Origin: Caenorhabditis remanei
Lineage: Eukaryota; Nematoda; Chromadorea; Rhabditida; Rhabditidae
DNA length: 64,000 bases
Direction of reading: 5' to 3'
NCBI RefSeq assembly: GCF_010183535.1
Contig: NC_071333.1
Span: 7,314,587 to 7,378,586, forward strand
The notes beneath the pieces are model-generated. The model had not been told where the DNA came from and ran no database searches. It saw nothing but the letters and a program-made list of their open reading frames with translations. The position numbers and the translations under genes were made by a program. This document shows positions 1 to 11,475 of this stretch, one piece after another. Every line of letters begins with the position of its first letter. Position 1 is the stretch's first letter.

Positions 1-3000
1 TTTCGGTGGATATCAAAAACACACATTCATTGACAAGTTTTCCCTGAATTATTCATCTGATGCTTTGGTCCCACCATCTGGATTTGTCAAAAAGAAGACG
101 ATGTTAGAATTGAAAAACAAAGAGCACAAACTCAATATAATGAATAAGCAGAGACAGGGATTGGTCAAGAGGACATAAAACAGCACAAAAGCCCGGAAAA
201 GTTCAAAGACCGATTCTTTGATCATCTGGTATAATTACAGAAGAAAAAGGTTCGAGACATGTGCAGAGTGCTTATTTAACAAGCAGCTGGGGGCACCCGA
301 CAAACATTGTTCAACACCTCCAATTATGACCCCCAAAACGTTGTTGCTGCGAAGTTTCAAATGAAAAGACTCACAGCGGTGTATTGAGAAAAAAACCGAA
401 GGAGCAAGAGAACAAGACAAGAGAAACCCAATTTTAACAGGACTGGAAGAGAAGGAAAAATGGGAGGGGAGTGAGAGCTTAAACGGTGTTCAGTTTGTCA
501 TCGTGTTATTCAAGAAGCCAATGGTTTTCTTTTCTCTTTTAAAACGATTAGCTAGTTCGAACAATCTGTTTTGGTTTATTTTTGCTGGTGGTCTTTTTTC
601 TCTTTCTGTCACTAATTACGTTCTGCGAAATTGCAGTGTCATCAGTTGACTCACAGTTAGAAGTAAGTTTTAAAGTAAGAAGAAGAATGTTTCAGATATC
701 AACAGCATTGGGGCAATGACTGGGTATGGGAAGAAACGGAAGATCAAATTTCACGGCTTCGTGAACTTTTTCAAAACTGTTCTTTTCTATTTCTATACTT
801 TGAGAAAGTTTTTCTCTTTTTGTGGTCTCAGCACAAAAAATGAGATTTCAATGATTTCTGAAGCGGAAAGCCAATTTTTTTCGTTTTTTTTCTAATTTGG
901 GATGTTTGAGGCTAAAAACTAGAAAGTGCACGTTTGGTGGCTGTAAAACTTCAATTTTCTAATTTTGGCAAAAATTAAATGAAAATGGAGGAGAAAACCT
1001 TGAACAAAGGCTCTCAAATCAAGTTTTACGACCGACTACTTTTTGGATTCAATACAAAAAAATCCAATTCCAGAAGAAAATTAAGGGGGAAGAAGAAACA
1101 AAATGTAGAATAGGAAAAGAGAAAGTCGAGAGAAATTCAGAAAGATTTCACCCACGGTCTAGAATTTCAGACTGCTTCGTCTTGGTTGGACGACTAATGA
1201 AGAGATGGGGAGAATTGTAAAGTGTCTGGAACTGTGAACTTGTTTTTCATTCGGTTTTCCCGCGTTTTCCGTCTCGATCTCATTGAATAGATCGTGTGTT
1301 CCGAGAAGAACAAAATTCATATTTTTGAGATATGATGTGAAAACTTTGGAATTCTATTCGAGAATTCAAAATTCTCCGGAATTCCGTTATGGTTGGAACT
1401 TCCTGAGGATTATTTTATAGCCGTTGTAAAATGACAACTATGATTGGTTTTTCATGAAAATAATGGCTGGATTACCATTTTTTTAATCATTTTACGGTGT
1501 TTTTGATCCTTTAATGCCAAATATGCATGTGTAAGTATATGTATACTAGTAAAAGAAACAAACATAACATAAGTCACAGGAAACGAGGAGTCCGCTCCAG
1601 AAGAAAAAAAGGTAAACGTAAGCACCGTTGAATTCAGAAAATTGCAAAGTTCCGGGGAGAGAGAAGAGAGAAAGATCATTGAAATGTGCCCAAGGACAAG
1701 AAAATGCGCGAAATGAAAAAATGTCAAAAGACTGACAAATGCTCTCGCAGAAACAACAATTAAATCTCGTGCTTTGTAATTTGCGAGCAGGTTTTCTCAA
1801 ATTCAGAATTATAGACAGTGATTCACATTGAAGCACCGATATGGGCAGTAAGAAAATGATAACACTCGCGTTCATAAATTTTCAAAAAAAAACAGAACAC
1901 GTATTAAAATCTTGAATAACAGATTCATAAGCAAGGCTTAAAATGTGGGATGTGGGATTCCTGTATTCTTATGGAACTAACAATCCGACAATCTAGGATG
2001 ATCGGTAAGAGAAAAGCTAACAGATAAAAGTAACATCAGACATGCTCAAGAAGATGAGAAGAAAGGGGGGTGACGTGATTGTTGCGGTTCGAATTAAAAC
2101 GACGGGTAACAAATGACACACAATGAAACATGAGAGTTTTTAGCTGTTGGTGTGGAAAAATCCCATGTCGTTTCTCGCCGCTTCTTGACCGCGCTCCAAG
2201 ACTCTCAAGCAGTACCAAAATATTGTTGTTTGGCTTTTTCCTTAAACTGCCTTCCATTCTTATAGGGATGTTGAGTCTCAATAAGCGTACAGGTTCATTT
2301 TAATTTCAGAATGTGAGAAGAATGACATGTTTACATGTTAGGCGAGACGAACTCATTCCGGACGTGACAAATATGCTGAGAAATTATACGAAAGCGATGG
2401 GTTTACTAACATATGCAAATTATTCTTTCAGTAATTTTGCACCTTGGGAAGTCTAGCACCCTCCACAACGTCCAGCTTTTGAACCGGAGGGAAGTTGAAA
2501 AAATCTGACAAAAACAAAAATCGTATTCTTGTTGATTGGATACATATTCTATTTGTTCCTCATTTAGAATAATAGAAAAAATATAATCTGAGGTATCACT
2601 CAAAACAGAAAACACAGAATTCAGAATCTACAATAAGATTAATACGGGATAGTGAAAGGAAAAATAAATTCGATTCAAAAAATAAGAAGGTCAAATACAA
2701 AACAACTCCCAAAAATGTGAGTATGTTTCAAAATTAGATTCAATCCTCAATTCAATGTCAACGTGTGCTTTTTTCTTCTTTGACGGATCTGCTTACAACC
2801 GCGGACGTCCGTCATTGCATACTAGAATGTTTTACACATAGAAAAACCAACAAGATTTTTTTCTCGAGGATTTATTCAGAGATTGCTTGTTTGGGTTCAA
2901 CCGGAAACATTTTTACTCTATGCAGAAGGGTTTTGTTTCCAATGAGAAATGTAGTAAACAGAATTATTGAGGATTGGATGGGGCTTTAAAAAATGAGAAA

Positions 3001-6000
3001 GGACATCTGGATAAGAGTGAATGTTTGGTCACTATATAACTTAATTGGAAAAAAGCAATACTCTAAAATTGTACTACTCTTGTTGCCAAAATATGTTTTG
3101 GCAGAAAGAAAAAACTAACAGTATTGGATTTCCGAATATGAACTTTGTATTTTTAGAAAAGCTAATTGATGCAAAAACAGAGAACAGGATAAATTTGAAA
3201 GATGTTGTTTTGAAAATTCGAGTTTCAGTGATGCTCTTTATACAAATAAAAATTTCAACCGCAAGCCAAGAGAAATTTCTTTATAGAAAACAGGCGCCGA
3301 AGATGGAAGATCGACTAAAAATTGAGTGGTGAAAGCTTTTTGAAAATCTTAAGATCACGTGCTGTTCTTTGTCCTCTCTTTTGTGGATTTCGGATCGCTT
3401 TGAATTCAACGACGACTACGCCATCGTCATCAAATTGAAAACAGGGACATGTTGCAAAAAAGGAGGGCACATACTTCGATGAGGTATGGAAAGCCACGGT
3501 ATTTATTCTTGTTGCTGAACATGAAGATGATGAAAAAATGAAGAAGAAGAAGATGAAGATGAAAAATGCCTCCGTTTTCCACAGTCAGTCAATTCAATGA
3601 GTTGCCCCCCTCAACGTTTTTCCTATTTGTTCGGTCGTACCTCGGAATCATGAAACACTTGTTCAAATGGTTTTTGAAAGGATGAGGGGAGGCGAGAAAA
3701 ATAGAAGAAGAAATGGGAGAAATACGTCGTAGCAAAGCGTTTTCTCGAGATTGAAACTTTTTTTTTCGAAAAAGGTCATACACTTTTGTGTGCATGTGTA
3801 TATATGTGTATGTGTGCAAAAGAAAAATGTGATGAAGGAGAGGTAATGATTTTCTATTTTTGCTAAGAACATGAAAATCGTTTTGGAAGTTTTTGTTTTC
3901 TAAAAGTCTTGCACTTTCGATTCGTTGCAAGGCACATAAAAGTAAAGTGAAAGACACAAAACGGGAAGAAAGAGTAGGAACTAAAAGAAAAACCGCTGAA
4001 AGAAGATTATTCTTGAAAAAATGTGGAATGGAGTTCTCCCGGAATGCCTGCTCCTACTCAGAATATTGTGTTCACGGGGAAAAACAAGTCATCAACTCAG
4101 AAGGATGGAAAAGAAGCCAATTTATTTAACGACTACAGAATCAACCTAATTTAACAACTCCTTTTAGACTGACTAAATGAAAAAAGTTTTCAGTTTTCGT
4201 ATAGTTGAGTCCGAAGAGTATAAGACATGGAACTGATACTAGTACTGCAAAGTTTTCCTAGAAGAATACAACATCTTTACTAGATTTCAGATCATTCATA
4301 AGATCAACCAAAGTTCACTTTTCCCCCGGAGCACACAAAAGAAATTGGATAGTGTCGCGTTCTCCCTCACCTAGAAAAAGAACAGTATATCAACGAAAAC
4401 GACAAAAGAAGCAATGTTTGACCAACAAGTTGCCATGACTAGACGGGGTATAGAAGAATTGGATGGATATGTACGGTCTTTGGTTTTGTGTTGTTGCTGA
4501 CCTTTTGATATACTCAAGTACTTTCAAGTTTTCGCTGCAATAATTCCATAATTCATTTTTCTTTTATTTCATATGTCGAGACTGTGTTTTCTAGTGTGAA
4601 TACAGAAGACTACTAAGAAGACAAAAAACACGGAACTTGCGTTTTTGAAGAATAAAAGAAAGGGAATTTCTATCTTGACGAGTTTTTCAGTTAAGTTTTT
4701 GAACTATTTGGTCGACGAGACAGAGAAAAATGCCTAGTGACTCAAGTGATGAGTGAAAGTAGACATATTGACAAGAAGGAACAGTTGGATGAGAGAAAAC
4801 TGATTTAGTGAATCCTTGTGTATTGTATTTCTCGGCTTTTGTCTATCTTATGTTCCGCCAAAAAGTACCAGGTGTTTACCGACATCTCACAGCTTTTTCT
4901 TCTTTTTCTTTCATGTCATCGGTTTTGGCTTATTTGCACTGGTCGTTTTTCAATCATTAGATGTACATAATAATGTGATTTTACTTGTCTTTCACCCGTC
5001 TTTTGTTTGGTTGATCGCTTAGAAGATGTTTGAAATTTAGCGTGAGAAAAAGAAACGAGATCAGATTTTGAGGAACAAAAAGATGAGCTGTGAAAAAGTG
5101 AAAGGAACCAATAAAAGAGGAAAAACACAAAACACAACGGAAGGATCAGTGGATGCGTTACCTCAATATTGGAGGGATAGAAGAAACGAATAGGCTCGGT
5201 CAAATATGAGAGCGAACAACTTGTAAAAGTATCAGGTGACTGAAAATATGATGCTCTGCTGAATCTACGCGTACCAACCAAAGCAACTCGATAGAAAGAA
5301 GGTGGATGAAAAGTTTGGAGGTAGACAGACATGGTCCCGATGGTTTCTGGTGACTTATTTGAAACATGAGACGTTGTAAGGGATTCCCCCGATTTTTTAC
5401 GGTTTTTTTCTCAGCAACCCACGTGAGAATAGATTCCAAGCATGATTAACCCCCAAAATACACAAAAAACGGGTTACATTGTTTCTTGCTTCATTAACTG
5501 CAAACCTGGACCACCTCGAAATATCTTTATTTGTCACGATTTCAACAAGATAAATGTACAACAACTTAAAATAAATCTCAGTGTCACAAAAAAGGTTCTA
5601 ACTTTGTTTTTTCAGTTATATGAGTCAAGCCATTCTTCATTAGCATCAAACTTCTGTTTTCTCCAGACGGGAAATGAGAACATATATCTATTTCATTTGA
5701 AAAAAAAACAAGCTACGTCAGAACTGTACAGTTGTGAGAATTAATGATCAAAGATTTACGTGAACACGAACATGATAAAACATAGAAATGGGACTTTCTT
5801 TGAAATAATCAAAGAAAATCAATGATTTCAGTATGTTTGAAATATAGTTTCTTATATTTTAGCTGGATATTTGTCATTGTGTTTGTGCGGAGTACGTAGA
5901 GTCTGAAGACGCTGCTGAAGCTTCCTTTCCGTGAACCAATTCTGATTCCTCTTCTGTAAGAGAAGCACAATGAGTGTCTATTCAAGAATAATTCTATGGT

Positions 6001-7815
6001 TAACCAATCCGGTCTCTCTCTTTTTTTTGTTGATAAATCAAAATATGAGTACAATGGACTCCGAATACGTTTCACTGTTGTCTTTTAACATCATAACTGC
6101 TTCTTATTAGCTCTTGCAGTACAATAATTTTCAACAGTTGTTCATTGCATTTTTTATTTTTTATTAGTGTAAATTATTTATTTGGAACAGTTTCAGCCTG
6201 ACTAGAAATAATGAAGGGACAAGAGAAAACAGGGTAGAAAAATGAAGGAGTCAGAAGCAGCCGAGTATTCACGATTTTTGTTTCTTCAGTGAAACGATGC
6301 TTTTAATCAAAATGGTTAATGATTTTACAGTGATTCTAAAAGAAATCTTTTCCCGTCTTTTATTCTGAAGTAATTTGATCATTTTTTGATGATTTTGTTG
6401 AAGATTTATAGTAATTCATTGTAGTATTTCTCTTCATTAAAAACAGCATTTCATTATACTTACATTAATACAATCTGTCTGTTGCGATATTGCTCAATAA
6501 CTATATATATATATATATAGCTGGTTTTGTATGGATTAACATTTATTAGAAATGGAAAAAATTGACATCGCAATATATTCAAATGAAGAATGGAGGTAAA
6601 ATTCACGATGAAAATATTGAAATAAACCGTTTCAAATAATTGTTATATAATAAGCAGACAGATATGATCCACGCAGTGAGTTCTTGTCCGCGATCCTTGT
6701 TCACAATCGTCTTCTGATGTTCGACATTTTATTTTAGTTGTTGCTTGATAGAATAACGCCATGTAACGTATCTATGTTTGAGCGAGTTTCCCCCAATATT
6801 GAAAGTTTATGGCCAAATGTTGTTATGTGCTGATAATTATTTTTTGGAAAAGAAGATGTACATAATACAACAAAACCAAAAAATTTTGATATCAAACGGC
6901 ACATCTGCAAATTCGATAAAATTACAAAGTATTCTGCAAAATAAATAATTTATTGAGTGTTAATATATTTATGAAATACATTATGGAGACAGGAAAAATA
7001 GACAAGGAGAGTTGTATTGATTTATTAATTGCTCATTCTCAGAAAGATATGAAGAGAAAGGGACGGGAAAATGCCGAGATATTTTTAAGGACAAGAAATT
7101 AAATTAAAAGAAATATGTCACAAAAGACCGAAAAGTATGAAAATAGGAAGACAGTAACCAGAATGTAAAGAAGCGCGAGATCTTAGTCTATGAACACCCA
7201 CTAAAGAAACAACTGAAAATGGGTTTGTAAGTTGCTAAAAACAAAGATGAAAAATGAAAGAATGATATAACAAAACAGAAAAGTAAGAAAAGGATTTGAT
7301 TGAAGCTTTGTTTTAGAAAAATAGACAGATCATATATTCCATAGTATGTGGTAGGTGAAAACAAAATTTAACTCAAACCTTGATAGTGAATCTTGAAATT
7401 CTTAAATTGAACACTTCTTTTGTTGTTTCAGTTTTAGTCGCAAAAATGTGAGGATGTGTATTGAAATAATTGAAAAAGTCTTTTAGTGTTTTAGAAAAAT
7501 ATCATCAGAGTTATAGTCAGTATGTTTCAGGTAGATTTTTTGAAAAGAGTGCTTGAGGATAAGCAGAATGTGAAAACAAGAAACGAGGAAACACAGAGTA
7601 GTTATTTTACTGATTTCATGCAATAACCAGCAACAAAATAATATATGCGTTTGCTTATATAAATATATAAAAACACTGGTATGAACTAACGCTATTGTAA
7701 CTAACTGTTAAAATGCTTCAAAACATCTGAAAAACGACAAGAACGCATGTAGGATCAATATAAAATTATTGAAAGTTCTAAATTACAAATTCTTTTACGA
7801 CCATTTTCTTTTGGT
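1..7815. other. intergenic/noncoding region, no gene seen
   Basis: I see no credible coding region in this stretch. The open frames are short, AT-rich, lack paired splice sites and show no recognisable domain. It contains purine-rich simple sequence (GAAGAT-like, about 3520-3565) and an (AT)n run near 6503-6519. It could be intergenic DNA, the 3' flank of the ZYG-11-like gene that follows, or part of a very long intron. Confidence 0.6.
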
Positions 7816-8127
7816 TCAGGTTTCATTGGCAAACGAAATGAGAAGGAGAAATGATGATTCAAAGAATTTGGCCAATTCGATCCATGTGTTTAGTTTTCCT
7901 TCTTTTGCTTTCATTATGATCGATTTCACATATTTACCATTTTCATATGTAGCACTTCGACTCTCAACTAGAGCAAGCATTGCCATTGTATAATAGGTCA
8001 GTTGTCTCCTGGCGGCGTCGTTAATGAGATAATTGAATGGAGACCATTTCTTAGTGTGGAAAAACAAAGTGATGAATAATTCAGTTGCTTCTCGATAGCA
8101 TTTCGAAGATTTATCACACATGCGCAT
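7816..8127 (-). CDS. orphan exon or small ORF downstream of ZYG-11-like gene
   Basis: An open frame of about 103 codons begins one base after a good splice acceptor (TTTCAG then A then ATG) and ends at a stop at 7816. The predicted product is helical and Lys-rich with no domain I recognise. It would be a natural last exon of the gene upstream on this strand, but I cannot find a GT donor in the matching phase (phase 2) in the preceding exon, which instead runs to its own stop at 8151. Alternatives are a separately trans-spliced small gene, since the acceptor sits right at an ATG, or a last exon disconnected by decay of its donor. Confidence 0.35.
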   Translation of the reverse strand: MRMCDKSSKCYREATELFITLFFHTKKWSPFNYLINDAARRQLTYYTMAMLALVESRSATYENGKYVKSIIMKAKEGKLNTWIELAKFFESSFLLLISFANET

Positions 8128-8150
8128 TCTGAAATCGTTTAAAATAAATT

Positions 8151-11100
8151 TTATACAACATTTTTATTGTGAACTCGCAGTATCGGTTTGATATGGACGG
8201 TAAGAACGTATTGATCAAAGACTTCTTTGTTCAGTGAGAATGCCAGTTCATTGAACCAATGCAATACCAGAACTTCCATTCGAACAAATCCTGTTAGTGC
8301 ATGCAGAAGTTGAGAAAAAATCCTAACGAAATAGGAGCTGACTTTCAAATGCTCTTCAACTGGGTTTTGTGCCATAGCCATCAAAAAACGGAAACATTGA
8401 TCCAGTTCACGACGGGCTCCCTTCGAAAAAAAAAAATAGCCAGTGCAAATTAAAAACAAGTAGCGTTTTCTAAATTTGATATTTTTGCAAATTTCCGAAA
8501 ACTGTTCAGGTTTCATATAACACAATCTGTCGTTTAAAATCTTCTGGCAGCACAAGAAAATACGATCTGTTGTTTCCAGTTCCATCATAGTTTGAATGGT
8601 AGCATCGACCAGTTCGTCTTCGAGTTCCGATTCGAGATTGCAAAATGCGTCATCCTGGAGAATGTTCCACATTAATTGGTCACCTTTCTTGTTTAAATCA
8701 AATATGTTGTCTATATGCAAAACTGCCTTGAGGACCAGTTCCGGTACACTCTCATCAAAGTCTCTGGTCAGACGTCCCTTCCTGAAAACATTAACTCAAT
8801 GAGAAATCTTAAGAAACATCCGCTTACTGTGTCAAAAAAACTAGTGTTTGCAAGCAAATGAAAGCTCCTTCTTCCGTGAGCTCATCCAACAACATGAATT
8901 CTGTCAACCAGACCAGATACTTTCTTCGAGTGTCAAGTATGAACTGTTCGGGGCCGCCACCGGTGTGCATCATGTTTCTCACCGTTTTCAACATATTATA
9001 GAATACCGGCCAGTTTCCTTTTATTTTTTCGAGTTGCAGAGCTTCAAAGTATTCCTTCAATACATCTGCTCCAAGAAGTCGCAATTTTTCATTTGATTTC
9101 AGCAAATTGTCAACATTGAAGTATTGGTTGCTATGATTTTTGCTGAAATATATTCTGAGATCTATTTATTCCACACTTGCTGTAAGTAACAGAAAAACTG
9201 AATTATTGGTGCCTATTCGATTCGAGCTTAGTGTACCAAAAAGAACTCAACTTCAGCATGGCAATCAATGACTTGAATGATATCATAAAATTAACCTATA
9301 TCTAAGTTATGTTCATTCTTGGATGTGGTCTCTAAGTAGCACAAAGTGCACATCTCCCATCAATTTTACGTAAACGCAGGCTCTGACTTGTGCGTGGTTT
9401 GGGCGAAACATGGGAAGCGAGGTTCATGTTCTGACATCGCTTTCTATTGAATTTCGAGAATCACATATATTTTCTGTCAACTGAAAACTCATAATTTCAC
9501 GAGGATATTTCACAAGGGATTTTTCACGAGGTTATCATGTTTAAAACGAAGTAAGAAGCTGAGGTCGTCAAAATGGTCGAGAGCTCTGATGATTATAACA
9601 GTTCCATCGAGAATATCAGGCAAGTGTTGGTAGACTTTTTCAAGCAAGAGATACGTCGGATCGTCAAGACAACATTAGTTGAGGATTGGGAAAGAAAAGA
9701 AGCTGTAAGAGAAGATAAGCGGAATATCAAGCGTCGGATAAGGTCACAAAAAGAAAAATGGGAATCAGCGCAAAGGAAGCTACAGGAAAATAGAAAACGT
9801 ACGATGAAGAGTGAAAAAAATTCTAGGAGGATTTGCAAAAAGAAGATTAAGGCAGCAAAAAGTCGACATTGGTTGAAGTTCCGAGAATTGAAGTACAATT
9901 TTTTGTCTGTACTGTTACGCTTGGCATCTATCGGGTATGGTGTCTGCTTCTCTCATTCGAAACATTTTTCAATGCAAGAAATAAGAAAAGAAAATATTGT
10001 GCATGAAGGAAGGTCAAGGTTATAGGATACCGGTCACGGAAATATTAAACTCATTCGAACTCATTTTTCACGTACCTCGAGTGCGTATATAAAATAAACA
10101 AATAAATAATTGCCGGCCACCAGATCAGTTCTTGTTGGGACGCTAAACTTTCAAATGCTATCATCTTTTGCGCTGGCTAAAACCTCAAAATGAATCTGCT
10201 GCATGCAGTTGTAAATTCAAAATTAAGTTTTTTGTATGATGCGTTCACAATGGATTACTTAAAAAGAAGAGTGATCCAGAGGAAACTGATAAACGAAAAA
10301 TACCCACTCAGAAACTCACTGTGTTCTAACTTGCTCAACCCCCGCTAGATAACCCAATCATATATGAAAGGGATACTGAGCTTGCCACAGTAACGAATGC
10401 TAGCGAATGCGCCGATAACAAAGTAAACCTTGAAAACTATCATAAAAACTTGAATAGCATAAAGTTTACAGTTTAAAAAGAGACTAGAATTCCAAATCTC
10501 AAAAAATAATGTAGACATGGCTAAGCCCAATAGAATAGTTTTTCAAACAGTTCCGCTTGCTACCCAGCTAAAGTTAAGTGCATGCAAACAGAAGACATCA
10601 CTTTCTTTTCGACTCACTCAAAATCAGCAATCAGTTCTCTCAACGATTCGAGACTTGAAAGTTCCTTCAGTGACTTCGATTCAGAAACGTCGTTCTCTCT
10701 CAAATCCAAAACTTCTAAATGTTTGAGTTTTTGGATTCCTGCGATACTTTTGAGTCCTGTATTTGTGATGATTAGCTCTTCGAGGTTTGGAAAAGAATTG
10801 CATATTGTTTGAAAATCAGTATTTCCCAGGTGGCATGAAGGAATATACAAGTAAACCAAATGTGGGGCTTGACGTGCAATCTGAAAACTTTTGATTAGGA
10901 GCGATGATACAGTAATAAAAATAAATACACAAAACTTGACTAGTACAATGCTTTGAAGCAAAAGTGCAATAAATGTTCAGAACTTAAAGAGAAACTTACT
11001 GGTGCAATCCATCCAACTGGAAAAGTGAACTGGTTTCTTTCTATACGCAATTTTGTGACTGGATCTTCTTGATAAAATGGATTAAAAATAGTTTCAAGAG

Positions 11101-11475
11101 CAGGAGTTGCGTCGGTGGAAACTGAAAACAACATCTACTTTTGCGGTTCACAGAAATTTGACAATCGCATGTATTGAAACAGACTCATGCCGCATTCACA
11201 GTTTGATGATGTGTTTAAAAATTGTCATCATATGTATGCCAGTACTTGCTCCAAATATAGACACCGTTTAGTACAAGAAAACGCATGATTAGTACGGTAC
11301 ACAACAACACAGTGAAACAAAATTAAAATAAAGTGTTTGTTTCAATATTATTGAACTCACTTCCTAGACAAAATTTAATATTGCCTTTCCTGAGGAATTT
11401 GTCTGTCTTTTCGATAACAGTAATCTCAAGTCGGCTTCTTGGCCTTTTTACAGTTTTAACTGTTAGCGAAGCCAT
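8151..11475 (-). CDS. ZYG-11-like LRR protein, reduced copy (possible pseudogene)
   Basis: Five phase-compatible exons can be read: 11475-11361, 11121-11000, 10880-10618, 9142-8828 and 8781-8151, giving about 481 aa. The start is an ATG (MASLTVK) just after a TTTTCAG acceptor, as expected for an SL trans-spliced mRNA. Exon 3 carries leucine-rich repeats (LEELIITNTGL, LKHLEVLDLRENDV) closely matching the LRR exon of the neighbouring gene at 15.7-18.7 kb. Exons 4-5 are all-helical. ZYG-11 family proteins are substrate adaptors of CUL-2 RING ubiquitin ligases, with a VHL box, LRRs and armadillo-like repeats. Compared with its neighbour this copy lacks the N-terminal (putative VHL-box) exon and the exon that follows the main LRR exon. 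The third intron is about 1.5 kb and holds an opposite-strand ORF. Joining exons 1-3 to 4-5 is inference from phase. Two separate fragments is the alternative. Confidence 0.5.
9573..10025 (+). CDS. basic coiled-coil hypothetical ORF, intronless
   Basis: A single open frame of 150 codons starts at an ATG (MVESSDDYNSS) and ends at a TAG. The first 35 residues are acidic/neutral. Residues about 40-110 are extremely Lys/Arg/Glu-rich with coiled-coil-like spacing (KEKWESAQRKLQENRKR), and a short hydrophobic stretch (FLSVLLRLASIGYGVCF) follows near residue 115. No domain is recognised. It lies antisense within the long third intron of the proposed ZYG-11-like gene. It may be a young or retroposed gene, or a chance ORF; nothing here shows that it is expressed. 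Confidence 0.35.
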   Translation: MVESSDDYNSSIENIRQVLVDFFKQEIRRIVKTTLVEDWERKEAVREDKRNIKRRIRSQKEKWESAQRKLQENRKRTMKSEKNSRRICKKKIKAAKSRHWLKFRELKYNFLSVLLRLASIGYGVCFSHSKHFSMQEIRKENIVHEGRSRL

